A DNA stretch of 64,000 nucleotides from Microbotryomycetes sp. JL201 (Eukaryota; Basidiomycota; Microbotryomycetes). Shown here piece by piece: positions 9,903 through 20,429 of the stretch. The stretch is from NCBI GenBank assembly GCA_033819885.1, contig JAQYUZ010000036.1, forward strand, positions 119,989-183,988, given 5' to 3'. The position numbers were made by a program, and so were the translations under genes. Every line of letters starts with the position of its first letter. The first letter of the stretch is position 1. The notes below the pieces were generated by a model. It was given only the letters and a program-made list of their open reading frames with translations, ran no database searches and was not told where the DNA came from.

Positions 9903-12900
9903 TGGACGACGAGCTCGATTTCGGTGAAGACGAGCTTGATCTTGGATCCCGCTCTGTGGCGCAGGCGCGGGCACACCCACCTGTGCAGGCCGACGACGAA
10001 GACGAGGACGCGATCTCGTTCGGGCATGCGTCGCCGTCGCCGTCACCTGGTCCACAGCAGCAAGACAGCGACGCTCTCGCCACAGGTAAACGACCCGAGA
10101 CCGAGACCGTCACGCTCAGCGTCAGAGGGCAGCACGACAAGGCGCAGTCAGACGCTGCCGCTGCAACAAGCAGCTTGCGCAATCCAACATCCGAGACTGA
10201 CAGGAAGGATCTAGATGATGTCAGACCACCTCAAGCCCCGCAGGCGGCCTCGGCTCACGCTCAGTCAGCCGCGAACTTGTCGGCACCGTCAGATTCGCCT
10301 GCGCACGATCCTGCACTCGACGAAAACGGTCGCAAGCTTCCGCTGAACTGGGTATCAAAAGTCTCCAAGACTAGTACAGACGGTAAAATGTACTACAGGC
10401 ACACCGTATCCAACAAGACGACCTGGGACATTCCAACTTCCTCTGATCCGCCTCGTTCACCTCCGACCGCTCAAAACAGTGCTCCTGACAGTCTCAAAGA
10501 CACGTCAGCTCCTCGACAGCAAAATGCATCGGTCAGACTGCACAATGAGCAATCACGGCCACGCGAGGAGCATGTCGCCAGAGACAGTCGACCACAGCAA
10601 GAACGGTCTCGTTCTCGCTGGCAAGATCGCGACCATGAAGACCGTGCGACGACAGAACGCAAGGGGCAGCCGCCTGCACATCAACAAGAAGCCATAGATG
10701 AACGAGCTCCTTTTGTTCATCCGGACCGTCTCAAGATGACTGGACAGACTGCAAATGCAAACAGCAATCGTCGGGGTGAGCTTTGTCGTGCCGTCGTATC
10801 GTGGCGCTCTTTCGTCGTTCGATGCTCGAAGCAAACTGTTTGCGTCGTTTCGGGAGCCTCGAGAACGCTTACGCGGAACCTTGACCGGTCGAGACTGGAC
10901 CTTTTGGCTACGCCGTCGTCATCTGCACTCATCTCGTCGTCATCGCCGAATCGACTTCTGACTTTGTTTCTCGTGATCGTCTTTTCGCATACGTGTGTCT
11001 TGACGTGTCTTTAGATCTACCCCGAGAGACTTTCGAACGAGATCGCCGCCCCGCTCGGATCGAGAGCGGACGACGGAACGGCGAGCCGAACGATGTTGGT
11101 CGACTCAGTGCGCCTTCAGCTTCACGTATGTACCGGCCTTGGTTGCCGTCAAATCGAAGAGATTTTGACAACGCAGACCCTCAGGCTGGCCAGGCGTGCC
11201 TCCCCCGTCGGCAGATTCTCCCCTTCGCTTTACGGAACCTTCGCGCTCGGATCACTCTCATCGACGATCAACGCCCGGCAGCTCGTCACAGCCTGCCGTC
11301 ACGAGCTCCAACGCGGTTCCTGTAGCTCCTCGCCAACCGACGACAGATATATCGCCTGCTAATGTACGGTCAGTGAACCGTGCACCGGTCGGTCGCGATG
11401 AGCCAGCTTCAGAGCCGCGATCGAACGGTGTACCATCAGGTTACCGTCAACAGGAAATTGTTCCGGCGCCGCCACGATTGAATAAAGTCGTTGACCAGGG
11501 TGCCAAGCCAAGCTTGTCCAAAACAACTCGCACAAAGTCAATCACAGGCACTAACTCGACCGCAGTTCATGGCAATCGATGGGCTTCTGCAAGGCAGGGC
11601 AGCGACGAAGCTGGCCAAAGAGAGGACAGGCCATCGCAGGGTGCACGTTCTGGCTCAACGTCGAATGGCGATCCTGCGCCGGTTCCGAGTGCTGCGACGC
11701 CAGCGAAACCGGGACATGAGGCCACCCGTCCTAGAACACCTCCGACATCTGCAGCCGCTGAAGCGTACGCGGCCAGAGCGAGACGGTCATCCCAAAGCGC
11801 AACAGAGATCCAACAGCCAGCTGCCGCCTCTAGCGAGCCGGCCCGTCCAACTCAAAGAGACTTGCCTCCGCATTTGAGTGCCGGCGCCGGATCTAGCGCA
11901 AGCCAGACGGTAAACGTCGAAGCCAGACTACGAGCGCCGGCTCGGACCCCAGATGGATTGGACTCTGCTCCATCAAAAAGGCGCCGCTTGTCCAAGTCTC
12001 CGCCGCTTGCACTGTCGCCTTTCGCCAAGATGCGCTGGAAAGAGGAAGCAAATCGATCACGCTTCGTCGGATTGCCGCTTCCGCCGCCGCCCGGAGGCAG
12101 AGCTCGCTCGCCACCGCCAATTTTGCGGCCCAATCCTCCGCCGCTTGGGATGCCGGCCGACGAAGGCTGGTCTCGAGCGCCCGCGAGAGGTCGCTTACCG
12201 TCTCCACCGCCACCGCCGCTGCGAGGTCGTTTGCCTTCCCCGCCCAAGCGTCGTCCTGACTATCCACCTTCCGACGTCCGCCGGCCTCACATGCCGGAGG
12301 ATTTGCCTTATCGGGAACGTCGGTTTGGTCCGCCTGAAGAGTCTGCGTATCGAGAGCGTCTCGTCAGTCCCCCGCCTCCCGGCTGGTATCCTGCAGGCCC
12401 ACCTCCAGCTGCTCAGAGCCATGACGCGTACCCGCGTCGCCCGCTGTCACCTGGTCTTGCTTCGCGCGGCAGACCTCGGAGCCCACCCATTCATCCCAGT
12501 CGTCTGAACGGACCACCGCCTCTCTCGGACCGCTTCGGATCTGGACCGCCACCTCAGCCCCCGGGGGTTCGTGACAGAAACGATTTGCGTCCGCCGCTGC
12601 CCGGTCCTGACTCATACGTCAGATCTCGAAGTCCTTTGATACACCCAAGTCGTCTGAACGGCCCACCTCCCCTCGGCGATCGCTTCGATCCTGGACCGCC
12701 ACCTCCTCAAACCCAAAGTCGCGAGAGTTTCAATCAGCGTCCGCCGTCACCTGGTCCAGCGAGTAGACCGCGCAGTCCGCCAATTCATCCCAGTCGCCTG
12801 AATGGACCGCCTTCTCTTTCTAGTCGCTTCGGTCCTCCGCCCCGACCATCTCGCGATGAAGGGTCGCATGGTCGCCGCCCTGCATCACCTGGTCCTGGTC

Positions 12901-13292
12901 CGCAAAGCAAGCCGCGCAGTCCACCTATGCATCCGAGTCGTCGACCTCGCTCGCCCCCACCTGCTCGTGACGACGGACGTTCCGTACGCAGCGAGGAACC
13001 AAGGCCTGCTCAGGTAAGTTGATCTCTCATCCCTCGTGCTTAAAGCGCTGACGCATTGCAATCGCAGCAGACAAACCCTGTGTCGTTGCTTGCGCGATTT
13101 GACCCTCTGCCTGATTCGAGCGAGAGGCTTTCTCGTGGCAAGCCCGTTGCGCAAAGGCCAGCTCGTGGAAATTCAACTGCCGCAGAAGCCCCGAGCAATG
13201 TTGTTCCAGACAAGCGAGAGAGGGCGCCCGGCGATTTCGAACCCAGGTTGATCAACGGTGGTTGGGGCGGCACCAAGAGGCTGAGGGAGTAG
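9903..13292 (+). CDS. WW-domain, proline/arginine-rich protein
   Basis: The product starts MDDELDFGEDELDLG, with a good ATG context (CACCATGG). Residues about 135-165 form one WW domain: LPLNWVSKVSKTSTDGKMYY, then the C-terminal Trp in TTWDIP. Both tryptophans and the aromatic YY are kept. WW domains bind proline motifs. The rest is low-complexity, rich in Pro, Arg and Ser. Between about 12,400 and 12,960 a unit containing RSPPIHPSRLNGPPPL is repeated four to five times. Introns near 10777-11013, 11127-11190 and 13015-13066 are inferred; the last joins PAQ to QTNPVSLLARFDPLPD. The C-terminus is GGWGGTKRLRE. The SR-like composition suggests a splicing or transcription-coupled role, but this is inference. 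Internal exon ends are approximate. Confidence 0.72.
12400..12960 (+). repeat. Coding tandem repeat (RSPPIHPSRLNGPP unit)
   Basis: At least four imperfect copies, spaced about 120-165 bp, encode S-P-P-[IM]-H-P-S-R-L-N-G-P-P-x-L-x-x-R-F followed by Pro-rich spacers ending R-R-P-x-S-P-G-P. The last copy is degenerate (MHPSRRPRSPP). The nucleotide copies are similar enough to suggest recent tandem duplication. Confidence 0.75.
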
Positions 13293-13418
13293 GCTGAACA
13301 CCACCGAAAAGCGATGACTAGAACGTCTTGCAATGCAAAATCGCGACTCTGAGCGCATCTTTGACTAGCAGCATCATGTTACAACAACAGAAATCGATCC
13401 GGATTGTCAAAGGATGAT

Positions 13419-14705
13419 TCATTGGCCGGGCAAGCGACCGATATGCTCGTAATCATTAATTGCGGCTGTCGATGCTTCCTCAGCAGGTGGCGGTGCCTCG
13501 TTTGACTGTGTCCGAGACCTCAGCTGTCCACTCTCATCCTGGAAAAATTGCTGCTTTCCAAAGTCAATCTCGGGCTCAACTTGGTCCAAAGGGCTCGTGT
13601 GCGCAAATGATTCGTCATCGTCGATTTGTATCAGATGTTTCTTCTTGCGTCGAGGTCGCGAAGAGGTGTTTGAGGTGGTTGACGTGGACGGGACAGAGCG
13701 ATGACGGGGCCGCTTGTTTTCTGTCGCAGTACAAGTATTTGGTTGTGTCGTGAGGTCGTTCAGGTGTGTGTCGTACCTTCGTCGAGCAGATGAGGTGGAA
13801 GAACTCGCGTCGCTTGCACCACGGGACCGCCACTCGATATCCTCATGGACAGATGGCTCGCAGACGAGCGGACTGAGACTGTTGTCATGATGTGGCCGAC
13901 GTCGTCTGCTCCCTTCTGACGTATGAGAAGTTGTTTGGTGATCCTTTGACCCAGCAGACGAGGATTTGTGAATGCTGCCGGTCTTGAAGGGGAACTGCGC
14001 TTGTAAGGCCATTTCGAAGGGCTCGGCAGCAGCTCCCGCTTCGTACTCTTCGACAGAGATACCTAGCTCACGAGCACGACGTTTTGCTCTTCGTCTTGCT
14101 CGCCGCGCGGCGCGATCCCTTTCGTCTTGCTCGTCTACGTCAAACTCGCCAACGAGTGTCGTGCTATCGGAGCGACTTGGCGAAAGCGGTGGCTCGCTTG
14201 GCGGATGTAACAGTTGCTCGTGTGAGACGACTATCGCGTCCTGCTCTCCTTCGCCCTCCTGCAACGTCGTGTTGGCCGGCTCATCTGGCAAGAGCTCGTC
14301 GTCGTCAGAGTCGGCGAGTCGGATCGCGCCTCGCGGTTGCGACCACCAGCTCTTGAACAGAGTCCAACGCGACAAGCCAGATCCCGTGTCTGCACCCGAG
14401 CCTGAAATGTCGCCGCCGCGAACGCGTCTCCGCCTTGGCACTGCCTGTCGCGCCCGGGCTGGCTCTTCTGTGCGCTCATGTAAGCTCAATAAATCTGCTT
14501 CGCGTCTGTCGACGTGTTCGTCGCCGTCTTGCCAGCTGACGCGAGTGTACGCCGGTCCAGATGGGCGTGATTGACCGTACCACGAGCGCGAGTCTCGATC
14601 GTCAGACGCGTGTCGGTCGCCCGGCAACAGCGTACATGTCGGTAAGCAGCATACTAAAGGCGCACACAGCGCCTTGACTTTGTCGCGCATCGTGAACTCG
14701 CCCAT
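13419..14705 (-). CDS. Conserved-looking protein of unknown function, intronless
   Basis: A single 428-residue frame with no intron. I do not recognise the family. The N-terminus MGEFTMRDKVKALCAPLVCCLP is the only hydrophobic part and holds three cysteines (APLVCCLPTC), which could be acylated to anchor the protein to a membrane. The middle has a basic, Arg/Ala-rich helix (about residues 198-220, RDRAARRARRRAKRRAREL) followed by GISVEEYEAG. The remainder is acidic and Ser-rich and probably disordered, with a second basic cluster RPRRKKKHL near residue 350. It ends convergently with the WW-domain gene; the gap is only about 125 bp. Confidence 0.6.
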   Translation of the reverse strand: MGEFTMRDKVKALCAPLVCCLPTCTLLPGDRHASDDRDSRSWYGQSRPSGPAYTRVSWQDGDEHVDRREADLLSLHERTEEPARARQAVPRRRRVRGGDISGSGADTGSGLSRWTLFKSWWSQPRGAIRLADSDDDELLPDEPANTTLQEGEGEQDAIVVSHEQLLHPPSEPPLSPSRSDSTTLVGEFDVDEQDERDRAARRARRRAKRRARELGISVEEYEAGAAAEPFEMALQAQFPFKTGSIHKSSSAGSKDHQTTSHTSEGSRRRRPHHDNSLSPLVCEPSVHEDIEWRSRGASDASSSTSSARRRYDTHLNDLTTQPNTCTATENKRPRHRSVPSTSTTSNTSSRPRRKKKHLIQIDDDESFAHTSPLDQVEPEIDFGKQQFFQDESGQLRSRTQSNEAPPPAEEASTAAINDYEHIGRLPGQ

Positions 14706-15349
14706 CGGCGCAGGGTCGAAAGTTTAAAGGTTTCGACGCTGGAGCACTGCAGCTGATTAGAGAAAAATGACATACAGGTTTTTTTTTTTGGATCTGTCAG
14801 CCATTTGAATCTGTCAACCACTCAAAAGCTGCACAGCTGTGGCTGTGACGCCGGGGCAAGCTGGAGATCACGTGACGAGAACTCGACCACGTGCAGCTCA
14901 GGAGGTTCTTCCCAACTACCACACAGTCGCCGATGGTGAATATCACGTGATCGGCTAATCATCGTGACAGGTCCGCAGCTTCGGTTAGCAGTTGCCGCTG
15001 CGGGAGCGCGTGAGGTCCGCTTCATCCCCGGCGCGATCGAAGAAGGGCCCAGCCCTTGGCTTTTTGGCGGGCGCGCCTACCAAATCGTCAAACCGGCTGA
15101 AAGATCACGAAGGGAGAAGAGAGAACGCAGCCAAACTGACCGGCAGAAAGTGCCCGGGGCACCGTGAGCCACAGCAGCCCAGAATCGGCTTCCGGGGCTA
15201 AGAAGGAAAGCTGGAGGCCCACACAAAACGCTGATCCCGCCACTGCGGGGGTGCCTGATATGTGTATTGCTTGCGAAGAGACACTTCGCTTCTCCTCTCC
15301 TCTTCTTCTGCTTCATCCTTTCGCATCCCTAGAGGTTTCATAGCACATC
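14706..15349. promoter_or_regulatory. Divergent promoter with clustered E-boxes
   Basis: About 640 bp between the start of the unknown gene (minus) and the ACS transporter (plus). It contains CACGTG cores at 14868-14876 (TCACGTGAC), 14888-14893 and 14943-14950 (TCACGTGA), all within 85 bp. A run of 11 T lies at about 14779-14789. Such clusters suggest control by a bHLH factor; the target gene cannot be assigned. Confidence 0.45.
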
Positions 15350-17361
15350 ATGGCCGACCTTTTGTCGAAGGATTCTGCGTCTGCCATCGAGAAGCAAGAG
15401 CTTCACAACAGTCAGTATTGATGCGTGCCTGACGACAATCCAGAGTCTCGTCGTGCTGACTTTGCTTTGTCACGCTGCAGTCGACGAAGTCGCTCTCGAT
15501 GGACATGCCGCCACCGACAAGTATGGCCATGCACTCGTCCAAATTGACGAGGCAGCCGAAGCTCGTCTCCGACGCAAGATCGACAGACGAATTGTCCCAA
15601 TGGTCGCCCTGTTGTACTTGTTCTGTTTCATTGATCGAGCGAACATTGGCAATGCGCGCATCGCAGGTAAGCTAGAAGAGCAGACCTTTCGAAGGAAATA
15701 GTTTTGACTCGTACCTCGACCTGAAACCAGGCATGGAGAAGGACCTCGACATCTTGCCACCAAAATACGGCGGCTATGGCTACAACTTGCTTTTGACAGC
15801 CTTCTATATTGCCTACGGTAAGTACAGCCCGAGGACTTGCGTTCTTGGATTGAAAACACTCATCGATTCGAATTCAGTTGTGTTTGAACCGCCCTGCAAC
15901 GCCCTTTGCAAGGCAATCGGTCCGGGTCGATACCTTCCCGCGCTGTCCTTCCTGTTCGGCCTGTTCAGCTTCGTCTACGCTTTCGTCGATCATTTCTGGT
16001 CTGCATTCCTCGTTCGCTTCCTTTTGGGCATAGCAGAGGCCGGAGTGGTAAGTTTCCGTTTCTTCACACACTTCAAAGCAGCCTTAACTTATTTCGTCAT
16101 TCACAGTTCCCTGGGTTTGCCTTCTACCTTTCTCGCTGGTATCGCAAAGACGAGCTTGGTTTCCGTCTGGCCATGTACATCGTTATGGCGCCTTTGGCAG
16201 GAGCCTTCGGAGGACTACGTAAGTAGTCGTGAACGCCAGTAACAATTTGTGGACCAGAGAGAGCTCAGACGCTTGCGTCTCCAGTTGCATCGGGTTTCCT
16301 ATCAACTAGCGGATTTGGCAAGATCACGACATGGCGCATCATCTTCTTTGCAGAAGGCCTGATCACTATGGGAATTGCTATCATCTCCTGGTTCGTATTG
16401 TGCGACTCGCCAGAGGCTGCCAAATGGCTTTCGGACGAGGAAAAGAAACTCGCGGCCGCTCGCATCAAGTCAGAGAACGTCGGCTCGCTCGAAGCTATCG
16501 AGGGTGCCCACGCCAAGGTTGTGAAGAAGGCGATCTTCAACCCAACTACGCAAATCGTCGGCTTGATCTTCCTTCTGGACAACATCACGGTTCAGGTTAG
16601 TGGAACGCATAGCATATCGCGACTCGGCTCTATACAAAGCATCAGGCCAATAGCTGACGTCGGAACATCGTCGAGCAGGGCCTTGGCTTCTTCCTGCCCA
16701 CGATCATCAGGACGATTTTCCCCAAATATACCGTCATTCACCAACAGCTCATGTCGGTCCCTCCGTACCTCGTGGGAGGTCTTTTCACCCTACTTGTCCC
16801 GTATCTCTCGTGGAAGATGCGCCGCAGAGCCCTTTTCATGGTGAGTGTCGACGTATTTCGGTGGTCCGGCGCAACCAATTGTATATGTCGTACTCATATC
16901 CTGCTTGTTGGCAGACTATCTCTGCACCCTTCATGATCATGGGCTTTGGCATCTTCCTCGGCACGTCCAACGCTCGAGCTCGTTATGCCGGAACATTCCT
17001 CATCGCCATCGGAGCATTCTCCTTTGGAGCCTTGTGCAACGCTTGGTCTGCTGCCAACACGTCATCAGACACTGCTAAAGCAGCAGCGCTCGGCACAACT
17101 GTCTTTTATGGCAACATCGGCGGCTTGATCTCGACATGGTCGTATCAAGCCAAGTACGCGCCGTCTCAGATTCCGGGCAACTCTATGAACGCTGGCACGT
17201 CCTCAGCCATTTTGCTTTTGACCGTCGGCTTGTGGCTGTGGCAAATTCGCGAGAACAAGGCGAAAGAAGCTGGGCGCGATGACCACTATCTCGAAGGCAA
17301 GACGCCGGAAGAAGCTTCAATGCTCGAGCAGCAGCACCCTGGCTTCCGCTACCGCACTTGA
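15350..17361 (+). CDS. ACS-family MFS transporter (allantoate permease type)
   Basis: An anion:cation symporter of the Dal5/Tna1 family (allantoate, nicotinate, vitamins and other carboxylates). The product starts MADLLSKDSASAIEK; the cytosolic leader is followed by 12 hydrophobic helices. Signatures are FIDRANIGNARIAG in the first loop, FLLGIAEAGV and FPGFAFYLSRWYRKDELGFR at helices 4-5, and SENVGSLEAIEG in the central loop. The C-terminus ends QQHPGFRYRT, a family hallmark. At least eight short introns interrupt it, for example 15411-15479 after the leader and one after RIAG at about 15667. The gene faces tail to tail with a paralogue at 17822-19999, whose intron positions look the same. 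Substrate is not predictable from sequence. Confidence 0.88.
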
Positions 17362-17821
17362 AGGGAGAGACACGCTGTGTAGAATCGATTCTGGGATATC
17401 TCGACTATAATTGGTGTAATGGTTCAGACTACAGCTCTTAGGCAAATATTGAGCCCGCAAATCCTGCAAGGGCAAGTACAGCGTGTCGCCCCGAGCTGTC
17501 GCATCGTCCGATCGCATAGACATTCGAGAGCATTTGTTAGGTCATCGTGTGTTAGGTCATCGGCAAACGCGCATTGTCGCGCCAGTCTATGCTCAATCCC
17601 CCCGTCGCAAATGATTGGAGCACATAATTGGACAAACCTCATCATGCCAATTTCAACCTCTGATGTTGTGTATCTGCGAATGTAGGTTGCCGAGGAATAA
17701 TGAGGAAGGATGGCCGCTCACGCTCAGAAGCCACGCTTGGTACGCTCGTTGCGTCGAGCATTTGGTCTGATTTGACATGAGAAGTAACGGGGTTGATACA
17801 TTGCACATTACACATATTCCA
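17362..17821. other. Convergent 3' region between two ACS transporters
   Basis: About 460 bp between two stop codons on opposite strands. I see no coding frame, RNA gene or transposon remnant that would explain the inverted arrangement. Confidence 0.5.
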
Positions 17822-19999
17822 TCAATATCTGTACCTGAAACCAGGGTGCTTGTCGCCGAGCTCTGCAATCTCCTTGTCTGAAAGGCCTTCGAGCACGTGA
17901 TCTTGCCTGCCTTGATCTCGGAGCTTGTTCTGGCGAGCTTGCCAAGCCCACAAGCCTGCACTAGTAAGCAGGATGATGACAGAACCGACCAAGTTGAGCG
18001 TATTGCCTGGGACTTGGCGAGGATTTTGCGATGGAACAAAGGTCCACGTAGATGCCAAACCGCCAATGTTACCGCCAAAGACGACCATGCCAATACTAGC
18101 AGCGCGGGCGGTGTCTGTCAGAACGTTGGCCGAAGCCCACGAGTTGACCAAAGCGCCAAAGCTGAACGCGCCAATCGCCACGAAGAACGTTCCGGCGTAC
18201 CGTGCCTGAGGGTTGAGCGTGCCGACGAACAACGCGTAGCCCAAGATCATGAATGGAGCAGACACAATCTACCGGACGTCATTCATTGTTAGCTTATAAA
18301 GTCTAACGCCGTAGATTAATTCCGATGAATCATCGTCTTACCATCCACAAGCCACGACGCTTAGTGCGCCAGGACAGATAAGGAACCAAGAGTGTGAAGA
18401 ACGCTCCGACGACGTACGGCGGAACTGTCCGAAGCTGAACCTCGATCGTGCCAGCTTCTGGATAGATTGCGCGAACGATACTTGGACTGAAGAACCCAAC
18501 TCCTGCAAGCAGAGAAGACCAGGGTACGTCAGAGTCACACGTCTCGAGAAAAATGTGGAAACACTATGAGACGGTGCCAGTACAAGGCTGTCGATAGACA
18601 CAACTCACCCTGGACAATGATGTTGTCAAAGAGAAAGATGACCGTGATGGCGAGCGTGGTTGGGCTCGTCATAGCTTGCCAGACCATCTTGCCTTTCATC
18701 TTCTCGATGTGTTCGGTAACACCGACGTTCTCCGACTTGACTCGAGCGATCGCGAGAGCTTTCTCTTCTTCATTGAGCCACTTTGCCGTTGCAGGTCTGT
18801 CGGTCATCAAAAAATATGCAGCGATGCCGATCCCCATTGTGATCAACCCTTCGCTGAAGAAGATGATTCTCCAAGTCCTGATCTTGCCGAAGCCGTCGGT
18901 AGACAAGAAGCCAGAGGCAACTGTACAAGGGAAACGGATCAGTCGCTTTCAATACTGTGACACTTGCAGTACTTACGCAGTCCACCAAATGCTCCAGCCA
19001 AAGGCGCGCATACAATGTACATGGCAAGGCGGAAGCCGAGTTCGTCTTTACGGTACCAACGCGAGAGGTAGAATGCAAAGCCAGGAAGAGCTCCAGCTTC
19101 CGACAGGCCGAGAAGGAACCGCACCGCAAACGCCTCGCCGAAATTATTGACGAATGCGAACGCAAAGGAGAACAGACCAAACAAAAAGATCAATCCGGGC
19201 ATGTATTTGCCAGGAGTGAGCAGTTTGCAAAGCAGATTTGACGGGATTTCGCTGCGAGTGTCAGAACTGGTGAGCGGCTGAATGGTAGAGTAGCATCGCA
19301 GAACTCACGCGATTACGTAAGCAATGTAGAATGAAGTTAGGAGCAAGTTATAGCCGTACCCGCCGTATGTTGGAGGGAGAATTCCAAGGTCGCGCTCGAG
19401 CCCGGCCACTCGTGCGTTGCCAATGTTTGCGCGGTCACTGATCGGGATCCGGGTAAGTTTGACCTTGTTGTTGCGGGCGCAGACTCTCGAAGCGGGGCTC
19501 GGAGTTCACTCAAGTTCCTCGACTCACATGAAGCACTGCGAGGGAGATGGATTAGCGACTGGCGCGAACAGGAAAAAAAGTCCCTGCTCACAAACAAGTA
19601 CGACAAGGCGACGATCGGAATAATGTGAAGGTCAATCTTCCATCTGTGGACCATTCATGAGAGTTCGCTCAAAGCCATAGCTTTTCGTGCCGGCGAATCG
19701 TTCCGCCGGCGACATACCGCAGCTTGCGCTCAGCTTCTTTGTCTACCACGAAAGGTGGAGCGACATGACCATCGAGTGCCGCTTCATCCACTAACAAAAT
19801 ATTGAATCAGAGCGCGTCAGCCATCACGCTTTCACAATGGCCAAACCCGGCGGGAAACCCGATGTCGCTGCCTGGCTGCGGAGTCAGGAGCTTCTCGGCG
19901 CCACAACTTACACATCTGAACTTCAGGCTTGTCCAGACCTTGTGTAGCTCCTTTTGGAGGTACCGCCACCCCATCCTCAAGAGACCGTTTCTCAGACAT
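17822..19999 (-). CDS. ACS-family MFS transporter, paralogue of the 15350 gene
   Basis: The start at 19999 gives MSEKRSLEDGVAVPPKG, spliced to LDEAALDGHVAPPF. The core matches its neighbour closely: FGGLLASGFLSTDGFGKI, TWRIIFFSEGLITMGIGI and IARVKSENVGV; it ends GDKHPGFRYRY. The first-loop motif is SDRANIGNARVAG. Twelve hydrophobic helices are visible across exons. Introns are short and fall at the same protein positions as in the plus-strand paralogue, which indicates duplication of an intron-containing gene rather than retroposition. Differences concentrate in the N-terminal leader and in the C-terminal loop. The two copies probably differ in substrate or regulation; this is inference. Confidence 0.87.
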
Positions 20000-20429
20000 T
20001 GTGGTGGCTAGGGAAGAAAAAACGGAGGTTCTTGTGGAGTTGCTTCGGCTTTTTCGATCTCTTGGGGGAGGGCAAAATGTTGTCCCCGTGGGCGCCCCTC
20101 GAGCCTGCTGCGATCAAAATGCTGCGACACGCTCAGCTCTCTCTCGCGCGCGCGCGCGCTCCAACTTGATTTTCGGAGAGCAAAATCGCCAAGCCCCGAC
20201 GTCATCTAAAGATCGCACAAACAGTCTGCAGCTGTGTTGACGGTAATGTCTGCAATTGTATCAGCGGTCATCGCTTGATGCGATTCGCCACAGGGGTGGC
20301 ACGATGTGCATGTCTCAAGCGCTCACGGAGGCGCCGGGCCGGTGAACGTTCCGCTACTTACCCGCTTGAACTCTGCGACGGTACAAAACCTCTAAAAAAG
20401 TGTGATACGATTGCACAGGAATCTTGCTT
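20000..20429. other. Intergenic, promoter of the minus-strand ACS transporter
   Basis: About 430 bp upstream of the transporter and downstream of the PheRS stop. It contains an alternating (CG) run at about 20145-20159. No coding frame or RNA gene is seen. Confidence 0.4.

Noticed and set aside
9388-10182. Long minus-strand frame of 264 codons
   Set aside because: It is antisense to the WW-domain gene and overlaps the UNC-50 5' exon; its composition is Ser/Cys/Arg-rich with no family features.
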